From: Rhexocercosporidium sp. MPI-PUGE-AT-0058
Taxonomy: Eukaryota > Ascomycota > Leotiomycetes > Helotiales
DNA length: 64,000 bases
Direction: 5' to 3'
Assembly (NCBI GenBank): GCA_020746875.1
Contig: JAGTJL010000005.1
Coordinates: 2,108,001-2,172,000, forward strand
Positions 33,685-45,463 of this stretch are shown one piece after another. The first letter of the stretch is position 1. Each line of letters starts with the position of its first letter. Below the pieces are notes generated by a model. That model saw only the letters and a list, made by a program, of their open reading frames with translations, had not been told where the DNA came from and searched no databases. The position numbers were made by a program, and so were the translations under genes.

Positions 33685-35462
33685 TCATATTCTTAGTACC
33701 TGGGCTCGGCTTGTGATGCCATCGAAAATACAGAGATTATCGATTGGGATGTATTGCTTGGTGATTATCTTGATCACTTCCTGAGCTACCATACCGCCGG
33801 TCAGTGCCGAGATATTGTGTAGTTCCCCGCCGTTGGCACGAGCTACTTCTTCAGTTATTTGGACTAGACGTGTATTTGATGATGCTCCAGGAACAGTCTT
33901 ATCAATGGCAGCGAGAAGTTCGGGCGCACTCAAAGCTGAGACATGAGAGGTTGCTTCTAGGGATAAGTAAATTGGCAAGAGAGACAGCGGCATCATGAAC
34001 ATGGCAGCATCTTCGTCACTCTTCAATTCTTTGCCTGCCGTGGTATTAGCATGGAGGTAAGTACAAAAAACGGCTACTTACTAGCAAACTCTGGATCTAT
34101 AGGCTTTCCCAGGTCACTCCCATGGATAAGCTTGATGAAAGCGGCGTTTTTGCAGAAACTCTCAACCTTGGCCACATCAATATTTTTGCCACCTGGATGG
34201 GCTCGAACAGTCTCAAGGACCTCGGCAACATCTTGTCGAGCTTTGCTTTTGTAAATGTTCTGTAATTGGATATAGACCGTAGATTGTGCCTTCATGTCTG
34301 GTACGGAACCTGGCAGTGGTAATTGGTTGTGCTTCTGGTAGAATTGCTTGATAGCATCGGCAATGATCCAAAAACTTGAGCTCGTCTCCAGCTAAGTCCA
34401 GTCAGACGAGAAGAGTCAAATGGTATGTATCACGTACCTCGTTTGGCTTATGGTCGAATACTTGTCTCACGGCACTAGAGAGGGTTGGAGCAGAAACAGT
34501 CTTCAGAACTGCTGCAACAGCCTCTTCAAAGTTCTCCTCGCCCCCTTCAGCATTATCAGTCCGAGTTGCATCTAAAACCACCTTTCTGAAAGCAATCTTG
34601 TCCTTGTAGATTGACGGAAGCGATCCATGAGCCTTCTCCCACTCGGCCAAGAAATGCAATATCAATGCAATCCATGGTATATGACCGTGCTCATGGGCGC
34701 TTTGATTATCAATATTCTTCGTCAGATCTGCCGCAAACTTCGAAAGCTCCTCCCAAGGTGTGAGAAGTCGCAAGTCTGTCGTGGCGGTCGAGTCAGGATG
34801 TGTATCGACGATTGGAAAGCTGCCGGGCAAGAAAGTTCGGAAGTAGGAATAGAAGCCCGCAGAGTGTATAGCTATCAGGGGTACCTTATACTCCAAGGCA
34901 TACGACTGTGCAGCTTCGAGGGCTGGGGGTTCGATTGGGTATGTATAGAGGATTATGGTGTATTTTTGTTGAAGATCAAACGGAGATTCGCTCTATGTAC
35001 TGCAGTCAGTGTTGGGGTTTTGGATGTTGAAGATTGAAGAAGCCGTACCTTATTTGACTGGAACCATTCTCCCTTGACATCTGGGTTGAGCTCTAATAAC
35101 AACTTCACACAACTCTCGGCCCTTGACTTCCCTACGCTCTCTTCATCCAGGAAGAAGTTGACCCCAAGATCAGCTTCCTCCACATTGGCAGCATCTGCAA
35201 TGGTAAACTTTCCGATACCTTTGAAGCTAATTAGTTGAAGCATAAAGGTCAGCTAGTGCCAAAGCTTACCAGGAAGGACGAGATTCTTCAATGTCTCTAC
35301 TCCAACTGTACCGGCACCTGAATTGAGTAAGAGAAGGTGGGCATCTTCAAGAGCCTGCTGTCCGCTTGCTGCCCAGAGCCGTAATTGTCGGTCGTATTTC
35401 TTCTCCTTGTCTGAAGGTCCATGAAGGATGGGAGGGACCTGGTCTGCAATCACTTCAGTCAT
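33685..35462 (-). CDS. ula1: NEDD8-activating enzyme E1 regulatory subunit (Ula1/APP-BP1)
   Basis: Five exons (35462-35270, 35218-35049, 34992-34438, 34391-34082, 34034-33685) give 525 residues in continuous phase, close to the roughly 530 of the family. The protein opens with [20 protein letters not shown] and the E1 nucleotide-binding loop GAGTVGVE (49-56), and ends with [20 protein letters not shown] and [14 protein letters not shown], the signature end of APP-BP1. Like its relatives it has the half-adenylation domain without the catalytic cysteine, which sits on its partner Uba3. Together they activate NEDD8/Rub1, which is then attached to cullins of SCF ligases. The start at 35462 fits the family; the frame is open upstream to 35777 but that part is not conserved-looking. 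It shares a divergent promoter with ribose-5-phosphate isomerase. Confidence 0.95.
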
Positions 35463-35867
35463 CGTGGATGGTGGAGTCAGTGTTGGGTCGTTGGGTCTGG
35501 TTCTGGATGAGAAAAGAGTGAAGAATTGTCTGCCGTGATCAACTGTGATATGTCGTCGGCTGTGGTACAGAGACAATTCTTTGCTCTGGCGACCAAGGAA
35601 TTGGAAGAACGGAAGACTTTTGGAAACTCGATAGCTCAGCTTCGTTCTTGGGACGTGGTTGTCAGCCTGGTAGTCCTTATCCTTATCTCCTCGTGATATC
35701 TGAGCTAACTGCCTTGGGCTAATGAAGCTTCCAGGCTGAATCAGCGGTGCCAAGAAACAACCCCTCCTCTCAACCAAGCAGAAGTCAACAAACCCAACCC
35801 GAAGACCCCCACCAGTTCCGCCTCACCACCTTCTTTCTTCCTCTCACTCCTACTAAGCGCAACTTTC
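35463..35867. promoter_or_regulatory. Divergent promoter, Ula1 / ribose-5-phosphate isomerase
   Basis: About 405 bp (730 bp if the isomerase starts at 36192) separate two divergent housekeeping genes, so they probably share promoter DNA. It holds pyrimidine-rich tracts such as 35827-35848, common just upstream of fungal start codons. No specific binding site is claimed. Confidence 0.5.
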
Positions 35868-36191
35868 ATGGAATATTCCTTATGCCGCACCCTACTACGA
35901 GGAACACACCATAAAGGTCGTACGATTTCCGCCTCAGCAGTTTGGCAACTATCGCCAGTGCCGAAGTTTTCCAAGTCTGCCCGGTTTTTGGCACGCCGTT
36001 ATTCGTTACGGAGCGACCAGAGACTTATTGCTATCGGTGCAAATTACTTATTCTCAGCCTTTCCGCCCATCCCGCAGACTACCAAGTCTCCGCAGACGAC
36101 ATATCCCTCCCTCTGTCGTATTTTCAGCCAAGGCCATCTGTTCAGCAGATCTTATTCATCGCATCCCAATTCCCCTCGAAGCAATCATACA

Positions 36192-37234
36192 ATGGCAGCC
36201 GTCGCTCCCGTCACCGAAAGCGCCGCTCCTCCAGTTCAGGAAATAAAGCCCCTAACTGGAGTTGAGGCTTCAAAACGCTTAGCAGCATACAGAGCAGTGG
36301 AGGACCATTTCGATCCTTCATACAGTTACATTGGAATCGGCTCTGGTAGCACTGTCGTCTATGTCGTGGAAGCAATTGCTGCCAAAGGACGAGACATTAC
36401 TTCACGAATGACATTCGTACCAACTGGCGAGCAAAGCAAGCAGTTGATAATCGAGGCAGGTCTTCCACTAGGAAGTATAGATGCGCTACCCCCTGTTGAA
36501 GCTGAAGAGACTGAAATGGGCCGGGTTTCAGCTCTGCACGTCGCTACTGGACTTCAAGACTTGGGCTTGAGAGGCAAACGACAGAGTATCGATGTGGCAT
36601 TCGACGGAGCCGATGAGATTGATGAGGAGCTCAATTGCATAAAGGGTGGCGGGGCATGTTTGTTCCAAGAGAAGCTGGTTGCGACCGCCGCCAAGAAGTT
36701 TATTTGCGTCGCTGGTTAGTGGGTTCTCTATTGATTATACTCATGAATCTGATGAAATTGCTAGATTACCGAAAACTTTCGCCTCGACTCCTCACTGCTT
36801 GGAAGGCAATTCCAATCGAGATCTCACCCATGGCTGCTCCGACGATAAAGAGAATTCTTATAACTCTTGGTTCCCCAGACCCAAAAATAAGACAAGGAGG
36901 AAGCGCAAAAGCCGGCCCTGTGGTGACGGATAATGGCATGTGGATTATGGATGCTCCATTTCCCAAATTACTCTTGCACTCTGATCTGAAGCCACATGAT
37001 CATGGCGATGGTGAACATGGCACGTGGGAAGTTCACAATCTGGGACGCAGGTTGAAGAGAATAGTGGGAGTCTTGGAGGTCGGGCTATTCCACGGCAGAA
37101 ATGGTATCCAAGTTGCCGGTGCTGGTGAGGAAGGGGGCGGACAGAAGCCCATTGCGGCATACTTTGGAATGGAAGATGGATCAGTGGAAGTGAGAGAAGC
37201 GAAAGAGGTTCATGCCGTGAAGTCACGGCCATGA
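36192..37234 (+). CDS. rki1: Ribose-5-phosphate isomerase (RpiA type)
   Basis: Two exons (36192-36714 and 36765-37234; donor GTTAGT, 50-nt intron) give 330 residues. The enzyme interconverts ribose-5-phosphate and ribulose-5-phosphate in the non-oxidative pentose phosphate pathway in the cytosol. Signature blocks: the phosphate loop [48 protein letters not shown] (the catalytic Asp and substrate site) and [17 protein letters not shown] across the intron; the C-terminal half includes [20 protein letters not shown]. The start at 36192 gives the usual length. The same frame is open back to another ATG at 35868, adding 108 residues rich in Arg and Ser, so a longer, possibly organelle-targeted form is conceivable. 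It converges on the small gene at 37518-37804. Confidence 0.95.
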
Positions 37235-37517
37235 TGCATCTTTTCCAGGACTGGAAAGAAACAAGAGGCACGGAAGCAGTACGGGGGACAGCTAAGTCAC
37301 CAGCATTCGTCGAGAAGAGTACGAGGATCGAGACATGAGTTATGAAGGATGGCATTTCTATTCCCTTGTCTCCCGCCCCATAAAGCCTGCATTACATCGC
37401 TGCGTCATAACGTTCGCAGCCATTTCGCTCGATTGCGTCAGATGAGGAAACGGCCGAACTGGTAGTATCCCTGAGACCCGTTCCCATGCCTCCTTTCCAA
37501 CCACCGCAGTACATCCA

Positions 37518-37804
37518 TCACCCTTTCAGCTTCTCCTCGTTTTCTTTGATCTCCCTCTCTGCCCTTTTCACACGTTCTTGAGTTGCATCTTCTGGTCCTT
37601 GCCCAATTGCGGTTACTTCATGCGGTTCGACTCGATCAAGATAGTCCTCAGTGGGTGAGAAGGATGGTAGGTCTTTCACATCGAGCAATTCTGTCGCTGT
37701 GCCTGGTTGACTGGTACGGCTATTCAAAATCAAGTCAGCTTCCGTTGATAAGATGGTCGTTATGCTTACCCTGAATCCGACCCATTCTTAGCTTTATCCG
37801 ACAT
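37518..37804 (-). CDS. Small acidic protein of unknown function (78 aa)
   Basis: Two exons (37804-37770, 37719-37518) join in phase (donor GTAAGC, acceptor ATAG) to give 78 residues. The first exon encodes only MSDKAKNGSDS plus part of a Gly codon. The rest contains LPSFSPTEDYLDRVEPHEV and a charged helical end (RVKRAEREIKENEEKL). The clean splice signals, conserved-looking core and ATG context argue for a real gene; no domain is recognised. It converges on ribose-5-phosphate isomerase, with 283 bp between the stops. Confidence 0.7.
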
Positions 37805-40729
37805 TAGTACAATGTTTGATATTCAAATCGAGAATTTGTTGTCGTCTGAATTGCTTCTCGCTCGGCTCCATACATATAAGGCCAAGTAGCCGGCACAACT
37901 GCTCTTCATGTCATGCCCAGGTATTCTTTGACCGCTCCTTTGCACTTTGGGAATCACCAACGAATCTCTGATTGCATTCATGTCGTATCTTCTTCTTGCC
38001 CATTCATACACCTTTAAGGCAGGGCGACTGCCGATAAGCATCTGCAATACAACGTGGAACCATTGCGATGAGGTATTGATCCTCTAGAGCAATCGAAGTC
38101 TTTCGCTTCCTCACACGCAGACAGTTGGACAGCGTTTCGCGATAGTTTCCTCGCCATAACGTGCACCGCTTCTTCAACAAATTCTAACCAATGCTGAAGC
38201 GACCACGGATTCGGAACTTCTGCCAATGAAGCCAGTGCTGCCCAACGTCGATCAGGCTCACCAATCGGACAGTTTAACACCTACTTAACCCTATCAATTG
38301 ACTTTCGATTCGCAATGCGAGGCGTCAGGAGGATCGTACATAGATCCAACGGTCGGTTGTGATCACTGATATCTCATCAACCGCGAATTTTGCGGCTCTG
38401 CAAAACCGTGTTACCAACAAGTGTTCGTCACAACTTATCTACGTACGAACTCACGAATGAAAGCCTACAAAGGGTTACTGCATCATGTTGTACCTTGAAG
38501 CTAACATGGTGATAAGGACCCTTCTTGCTGAAGAATTGTGCTACCCCAAAATGCATCGCAGGGAAATCAAGCCTATTTCCTAAATGTCATCTTTGAAGAC
38601 GGCGACAGGTCAACTCACCCGCAAATCGGTTATCGCAGCTCTGCTATCTCGTTTGGATGTCTACTCTACCCGTCTCGAAGATGTGCTGGCCAGCTTCATG
38701 TCACAATACCTGTTTCGTCCCAGCTGAGTGGCACATAGGTCCTGCAGAGGATGTGGCTTCCGATGTACCGGACGACGAGCCAATGGCGAGAAACCCCCGG
38801 TTGGGCTTGTTCTACTTTGTCTATATGCATGTCTTGCTTTGGGCTCAATTCTATGCTACAGATCGAGTGGCGCTCTGCGTAGTCCTGGATCATTGGACTG
38901 TTGGTTTCGGCCCGCAAAACATCCCCTTTCTCGGCTTCGTCAGCCGACTCAGCGGTGAATGCTTCGAGTCTACTACTCTATTGTATCTGCGACTTTGTAT
39001 TGATGGGTCCGAATGGAATAGGCGCATTAATTTATGCGCCTCCATACGGGCCCAACCTTGATACTTGTCGTCTCCCGCGGACTTGCTTCATAGATGTGAC
39101 GCCTCGGAATCTCGATCTGTGTGTCTGTCTTCTCCGCTGCGAAACCGGACCTATTCAAGGCAGTAGGCTTGTATTAGACAGTGGAGTTTCATACTTCATA
39201 CCAGTAATAGCAATGAATTTACATTACCTCTCATCTCAACTAGCCCAGCGTAAAGGGCGTATTCGGAACGGAATGCCATACCAGAAGCACGACTTCAATC
39301 TGCTGGACGTGGCATCAGTAACCCCCTCCCTCCCTCGTGAGACACATTAAATAGGTAGATCTGGTACAGTAGAGCCTCAAAATCCACCACTCTCCTTACC
39401 TATGAAAATCGAACCTTGGAGGAACCAAACAAGCCAAACAAGCGAATTACCCTAAATCTTCCGCGTCCGGGCTCCACTGTACTGGTCTTACTAATAACTC
39501 ACCCCCGGCTACCCCAGCTCGCTTGGCACAACTCCCAAAACAAATCCCCTCCCTCTGCCTTCTCTAAACGTTACAAGCCGTCGTAGCCTCCCGCGGAAGG
39601 ATTCTCAGCCTCATCTGACCTCATCTCCTCCCACTCCCCAGACTTTCTTCCCCTCCAGCCAATTCTTTCCCCTTCTAGAACATGGTAGGGTGCGCTGTCT
39701 CAGATCCGATTCTTGTGCTTTCTAGAGCCAATGGAGACCCAAAAGAATCATTCGCACATTCAAGGTGAGTGCGTGAGGCGCTTGGATTCCTACTCGGTGT
39801 GCATCTGTGCGTCGCGGCGTCTGTGTGTGTCTTTTGGGAGATGGGAAAGGGAACGGAGGCGGTGTAGGTTTCTTGAGAATAGAGTTTAGAGGCTTGAGAT
39901 GTGGAGAGTGAGGGGTGAGCGTGGACGTGTGGACGTTAAAGATTGGGAAAGTTGGTGATTGGGCAGGCTTGCAAACGGTGCCGGATTGGAAGGAGGTCGC
40001 ATCTTTTGTTGCCTAGAGGAAAGACTTAGGATGGCCAAGAGTTTTTGTCTCTGGGGCATAACAAAAACTGTTTGAGGGGGTGTGTATCCAGTTTTGAGGG
40101 AGATGTGAGGGAAACGGAGTGAGTGGTCTTTCCGAGTTTTAGAAAAAAGATTGGATTACTTTTTCTTATGGCGCATGTATTAGCAAGGGGGGAGAATTGA
40201 TTGATTAGAGTTTGGATTTTCCCACCGCGTACAGTACATGAAGAGAACACTAATAGACCACTAATACAAGAATGCTGCCAGCAGCTTCCGCAAACAAAGC
40301 AAAACAAAAACTTGTTCCCCCTGACCATAAGCATTAGACCCATGCGATCCTTATTTCTTTCTGCCGAAATTAAATCATTGTTGGTACAAGAAAGGAAAAC
40401 ACTTTTGTCTTTTTTCTCTGTTCCCCTGGTTTTTGTGGTGCTGTTATGACGACAAAAGAAAAGAAAAATAGAAACATTAAAATTGACAGTACGCGCCAGC
40501 AGTACCTCCGAACGTGAAATAATAAGGAGCGTCCGGAGAGCGAGATTGCCAAAATGAAAGAAAGAGAGACAAGCCCATCGTCAAGCAGGCACAACAAGCC
40601 AAGAAAGGAGAAGAAATAATTCCATCATGAGATAGCCGTATTGAATGTATCATAGCCCATCATTCAGCACATCATCCAATCATCCCATTTCTAATCATCC
40701 CAGCGTGAAGTCATGGATTCGTAAGTCAG
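37805..40729. other. Gene-poor gap, possible minus-strand relic
   Basis: No complete gene is supported. On the minus strand, 38280-37823 holds two adjoining open frames with protein-like composition (WALASLAEVPNPWSLQHWL, then LQMLIGSRPALKVYEWARR) that are not in one frame, so they could be a damaged gene or two exons. On the plus strand, 38657-39061 is open but unrecognised. Confidence 0.45.
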
Positions 40730-41398
40730 TCAGTGCCTGCGGTGAGACTCGTGTTCGACTGTATTTTCGTAAGCGAGACGTCGCTCCTCCTCAGTTGGGT
40801 ACCGTGAGAGTCCCAGGCGGATTCTCTCCTCAGAAGACTGCTCGGCTGTCCAGCGCTCGGTGGTGGGAGAATGGGATCCGTTGGTTTGGTTGCTTTGACT
40901 GTTTTGGTAGTCTTGGTAACTTTGGTTTTGTTCTGGTGCTTGTCGGGTGTACCTGCCTCCGTATGGTGGGGTCTCCGCAGCAGCCGCAGCAGCAGTGTTC
41001 TGATCATCGTCAAATGTGAGCTCGTTCTCGTAGCGAGGTGTCACTGGATCGTAGACTGGATAATAGTGTGGTTCAGAACTGGTATATTCCTGGCTCGAGG
41101 ATCGAGCGCTCGTGTATTGATCAGAGGAGGAATAGTTCTGATCAGATGTGGCATAGTCCTGATGAGCGTTGGTAGATACCGACGCAGCAGTGTTGCGATT
41201 TTGTCGATCGTAGCTAGCGGCAGATAGATCACTCATTCGTCTTTGAGGCGGGTTCCGAGAAGTTGCTGCATTAGCGGGATAAGAGCTACTAGTGCAGATG
41301 TCATGAGCTAGTGGAATGTTAGCTAGGATGAGGGTTTCCAACCTGTCTGCCGAGCCATCCTGGGCTTCCAAGGACGATGAATTCGACTGTGGTGACAT
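40730..41398 (-). CDS. Hypothetical Ser/Tyr/Gln-rich protein
   Basis: A minus-strand frame of 222 residues from ATG 41398. No domain is recognised. The middle is low-complexity Ser/Gln/Tyr/Asn with an Ala run, and the C-terminal 35 residues look more structured (RIRLGLSRYPTEEERRLAY). An in-phase intron of about 60 nt (donor near 41341, acceptor near 41286, with GCTAAC) may remove residues about 20-39; both forms keep the frame. Composition suggests a disordered protein. It could also be a chance frame, so confidence is moderate. Confidence 0.45.
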   Translation of the reverse strand: MSPQSNSSSLEAQDGSADRLETLILANIPLAHDICTSSSYPANAATSRNPPQRRMSDLSAASYDRQNRNTAASVSTNAHQDYATSDQNYSSSDQYTSARSSSQEYTSSEPHYYPVYDPVTPRYENELTFDDDQNTAAAAAAETPPYGGRYTRQAPEQNQSYQDYQNSQSNQTNGSHSPTTERWTAEQSSEERIRLGLSRYPTEEERRLAYENTVEHESHRRH

Positions 41399-43577
41399 GA
41401 CGATTTAGAACTGTGATGCGGCCCTGAGATGATGTTGGAGAATGATTGTAGCAGAAGGGCGAGGAAACCAAAGAGTGTGAGTTGCAGAAAGACCAAAAGA
41501 ACGTGATGGTGGCAATACGAGAGAAGGTCGGGTAGCCTAAGCAGATAACGAGTTCGTCTGAAGCAACTTCACGGTAATGAATGAGCAATTTCAAGAGTTT
41601 AAAGTAATGAGCCAGAAAAGAGTGAGTGAGGGCGGGTCGAGAAAGAATCGCTGGGAGGAAGCTCGACTTTTTCTGTGCGGTCAGCCTTTCCATCTTTATC
41701 TCTCTTCTGGAATGGTGTGCAACTCTGCCAGCGAAGACCCCCCTGAAACACTTTCCAATTTCTAGTGAACGAGGCAAACAGGACTAAGTAAGATTGAGAA
41801 ATACAAGTAGCTTCAAAGAGCATAACTAACAGCGCCGTCGTGGACGTGACCAATAGGAGATATGTCACAGGGAAGACCCAGCACTGCACGAGCCTTATCC
41901 GACCCTGACCTGATTACCATGATCAATAACCACTGACTGGCACCTAGAGGCATGAAAAATAAATATGAGATGCAAAGAAGACGGTCTTGGTACAGAGTCC
42001 TGGCCCTGAGCCGCTTTTGACGCCTGATATTCTTGCATGGTACTCCCCGATGCAGGGATCTGCAGTTCCAACCTGAAGGGATTCATCCCACATGTGCATT
42101 GCAATGTTTGCTTTCCCACGCCCAAACTAGAGCACTCTCGAGAGGAGGGTGCTCTAGAGGTGAATAAGAGAGGAGCACGGCATTCCCAAGTTCGCTCGAA
42201 CTAGTTTTCCTGGGCTGTCCCCAGTGTATAAACAAGTCCCATTGCCAACGCTGACAAATGTTTCAAGTTTGAGACAAGTAACACAGAATTAGTATCGGCC
42301 GTACTGTAGCGAATAGCAACACAAAGACAAGATCCTTCTGGCAGTCACTACTGGATGAACAGGCTCCAGATATACATGAGGATGGGGAATTTTGTAACCA
42401 ATCCGAACCTCAGAAGCACTTGCTTGGAGAGCGCACGACTGCTCGGATGCGGCCCGTTACTCAGGCTCTGCTTCTCTTCTCTCTCAACAGGGTGGCAAGG
42501 CTGTCCCCAGAATGTGGTATTGATAGGGGTAGGATATGGACATGGAGGAGCAGACGTTGCCGGTCAGAAGCTTCATTTGCAACTGTACTCTTCTAGCCTC
42601 TCGCACAGACCGCCTGCCAGCTGGCCATCGCGCTGCCAGCTTCCTTCATTTCCTTTCCATATCTCCACAACCTCATCATGACATGACCTATTTCCATTAC
42701 CGCCTCCATCTTCGTCCCCCTCATTTTTCCATCGTTCGGATTCAGGGGCTTTGATTCAGCAGTAGGAGGAAACTAGTGCGCCAGTTCCTGCGCTGCATGC
42801 AAACACCTGCCCGTTAGATCGCAGCACGCCTTTTCTACCAAGCCTTCTCCTGCAGAAGCAACTCCCAGCGTCAAAAACCAAGGCCTCCAATTGTGGGCAT
42901 ATGCAGGATACTCGCCGACATGCCATGCATCTGCCAAATAACGCCTCTTTCCGCCCGTTTAGTACCACAGCCCTACGGCCATGCAGTCTAGAAAGCCTAC
43001 CTCGGCCAAACCACCCCACGATGCTGGGAAAGAAGAGACTCAGAATCCTCATTTACGATTCCCGCACTAGAGCGTGGGAATTTGATGGGTACTAAGATCT
43101 CAACAGAATTGAGGCACTCACATTCGTTGCAGGGAGACATTTGTCAAGCGACAGCGATCGGAGCAAAGTCAACGCCAGTTCTCATGCAAGTACGGCCCCT
43201 GAGTCTCAGATCAAGAACATACAGCAGCATGCTAGAGGTCCACTGGGAGGCATCTCCTGGTCGTGTCGATCGAAGCTTCATCGCGCCGAGAACGCGAGGA
43301 ATAGGCGTTCTGTCTACGGCCTGCATCAGGATGGCTCAAATGTGACATGTCAAAAACAGCCCAAGTGTGCTGTAAAGGCAATTGACTATTGGAATACGAA
43401 GGTTTCAGGTAGATGAGCACATTTTGGCTTGCTATGTTAAATGTGTAAACAAACTTCCCCTCTGAAGCCCCTATGTTCCCTCTTTTTGGCCCATGATTGA
43501 AGAGGCGGGAACTTCTGGAAACCTCTGTGTTGGCAACGCCACTGAGATCATTGTTTTCGGAAACATCTTCTAAAAAT
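41399..43577. other. Intergenic with a perfect inverted repeat
   Basis: No gene is supported in 2.2 kb. A 9-bp inverted repeat with a 13-nt spacer lies at 42127-42157. Confidence 0.5.
42127..42157. repeat. Perfect 9-bp inverted repeat
   Basis: CTAGAGCAC (42127-42135) and its exact complement GTGCTCTAG (42149-42157) flank a 13-nt spacer that itself contains the palindrome TCTCGAGA. It could form a hairpin; it lies in non-coding DNA far from any supported gene and its role is unknown. Confidence 0.8.
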
Positions 43578-43811
43578 CTACAGCAATGCTATGCTTCGGG
43601 CAGACATTAGCTCCGGTGCCTCAAGCGGAGGGAATGTTTTCGCGTTTCTGTCACCCGTCTCGTTTGTTTTCTGAACCTTAAGCTCAGGGCTAGCATCGTT
43701 CTGGATTTCAGGTGTCACTGAGTCTGTCACTTTAACACCCTCAAGCTTAGAGTGCACATTCAACGCGATATGTACCGTCCTGTACTCTGGCTTCCCGGTG
43801 TTCCGAGACAT
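43578..43811 (-). CDS. Possible small protein (77 aa), weak
   Basis: A minus-strand frame of 77 residues from ATG 43811, hydrophilic and Glu/Lys/Thr-rich, starting MSRNTGKPEYRTVHIALNV. No domain or splice structure supports it. It lies alone in a gene-poor gap. It may be a real short gene or a chance frame. Confidence 0.25.
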   Translation of the reverse strand: MSRNTGKPEYRTVHIALNVHSKLEGVKVTDSVTPEIQNDASPELKVQKTNETGDRNAKTFPPLEAPELMSARSIALL

Positions 43812-44959
43812 TAGTAACTATCAACATTTGACCCATCACATGGCTATCATGCGCTTTAAGTCGTGGAAGCGATACCTTTTGAAGGCCCATCCTAGGTACC
43901 GCAGAAAAGATGCAAGCGCTGTAGTACCAGGGCGAGCGACGTGGTAATAGTATGTTTTAGTCCCTTCTGTAGCCTCCATGAGCAAACGTGGGAGCTGCAG
44001 GCTGAGTATCATTCAACAGCGCCAAATTTCGACGCCCGCCTTAACCGCCAAAAAGGAGACCCCCCAAAGCTGGCTGGTTGATTTCTCGTGACACTCCCAA
44101 GCAGACGTTACTCACGTCGTGTTCCTAGCGGCGCGCCCTGCTACGGCCATATGATTTGAAGCTGCATCAAGCAAATTGGCCAGGCTTCTGCCCAGACGCA
44201 GTCGCAGCAAGACCTGCATATCTGTAGCGAAGTCCACTTTAAGAAATTATTGCGATGGGTACATTGCAATGTGTGTTTAGACAAATAAATTCCAAACACG
44301 AATGTAGCCCAAGGGTGCTGCCTCAGCTTCCAACCAAACCTAATGCAACGTTCAGAGATTCCTTCTCGGCTGGCTGCACGACCAGAGATTCTAGAATGTT
44401 GTACCGATGATGTATGAGAGTCGATCTCACATTCAATCAGATCATTTGTCACACGTCGCATCGGCCAATTTTCCAGCCGTCACACGAATGCAAGCAGATT
44501 TTCGAAAGGACATTGAACGGAAAAATTGCGGTGAGAAGCGGCCAATGAAAACATTCACTCTTTTCTGACAACCAAAACTTCGAGTCCATCCTAGGCACGT
44601 TATGGCGTCCACACGCCTTACTTTCTCAGTAGTCAACTGCTCTTCATTGTTCTACACGAGCTGTATCGTCCCTCCAGACGGGTTGCTACATCCAGTCAAC
44701 AGATGAACACCCCTGAGAAGCATAGTCTGGGGAGATATCCCCACTTCTCCACACTCGGTCAAAGATCCGGTCAGCGACTAGACTGAAGGCAATTGTCATC
44801 ACTATTCCCCCACGCAACGCAACTGACAGAGGACCTTGGCTGGAAATGTTAAACTATTCTAGCCTAGAGTGTGAAGTACCTATCACAGATCTATGGACGG
44901 GAATTCACTTGGCGTGATGACGCTTAGAGCGGATGTGATAGAATATATTCCCGGTCTGA
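43812..44959. other. Intergenic, nothing recognised
   Basis: This 1.1 kb stretch has no supported gene; a minus-strand open stretch at 44461-44141 has no motif. Confidence 0.45.
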
Positions 44960-45463
44960 TTACAATTGCTTTTTGGGCCGTTTTCGAAAATCATCGGCGA
45001 ATTGAAATTTTCCGAATTTACAAGGTTGTCCCCAGCTTGCTTGATGATACCTCAAATGCACAGTTTCTTTTTCTTCTCTGCCGTCCAACGTACTCAGTTT
45101 GTAAGGCTGACAGCCGTTCGAGAAATGTGGTAACCGAACACTCAATCTCTCTGACACCACGCGCCTATGCCAGCTAGCTCTGGTAGAACCTTGATCAAGT
45201 TCCTTTTCACGGCCTCGATTTCCTTCTTCGGGAAGGGCTTGCTGCAGTTGCATGCTAGCATCTCGTGCCTCTGGTGGTCCTTGAGGAAGCGGTTGAGCAT
45301 GATTTGTTTGGCTGGCCGCTTGCGAATCCTCAGGCTCGACCTGCCGAGGGATCTGTTCACGATCAGCATTCCCCCCCCAAAAAACCTCAGCTGTCTGAAT
45401 TGAGGCGTACCCTTCGATGGAGTCCGCCATTTGTCGCAGGAAATTGTTTGCTGGGAGACTCAT
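44960..45463 (-). CDS. Hypothetical Gln/Glu-rich protein, weak
   Basis: From ATG 45463 the frame encodes 167 residues (MSLPANNFLRQMADSIEG at the start, Gln/Pro/Glu-rich after). A second frame over 45369-45142 is also open and looks just as protein-like (MLIVNRSLGRSSL, NRFLKDHQRHEMLACNC). The two meet at a run of eight C followed by six A (45371-45384), where a length error of one or two bases would swap frames. Which one is translated cannot be decided from sequence. No domain is recognised. Confidence 0.35.
   Translation of the reverse strand: MSLPANNFLRQMADSIEGYASIQTAEVFWGGNADREQIPRQVEPEDSQAASQTNHAQPLPQGPPEARDASMQLQQALPEEGNRGREKELDQGSTRASWHRRVVSERLSVRLPHFSNGCQPYKLSTLDGREEKETVHLRYHQASWGQPCKFGKFQFADDFRKRPKKQL
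45371..45384. repeat. C8A6 homopolymer pair
   Basis: Eight C followed by six A, inside the weak hypothetical gene at 44960-45463. It has the same layout as the C21A9 tract at 11681 and is a likely site of length miscalling. Confidence 0.9.
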
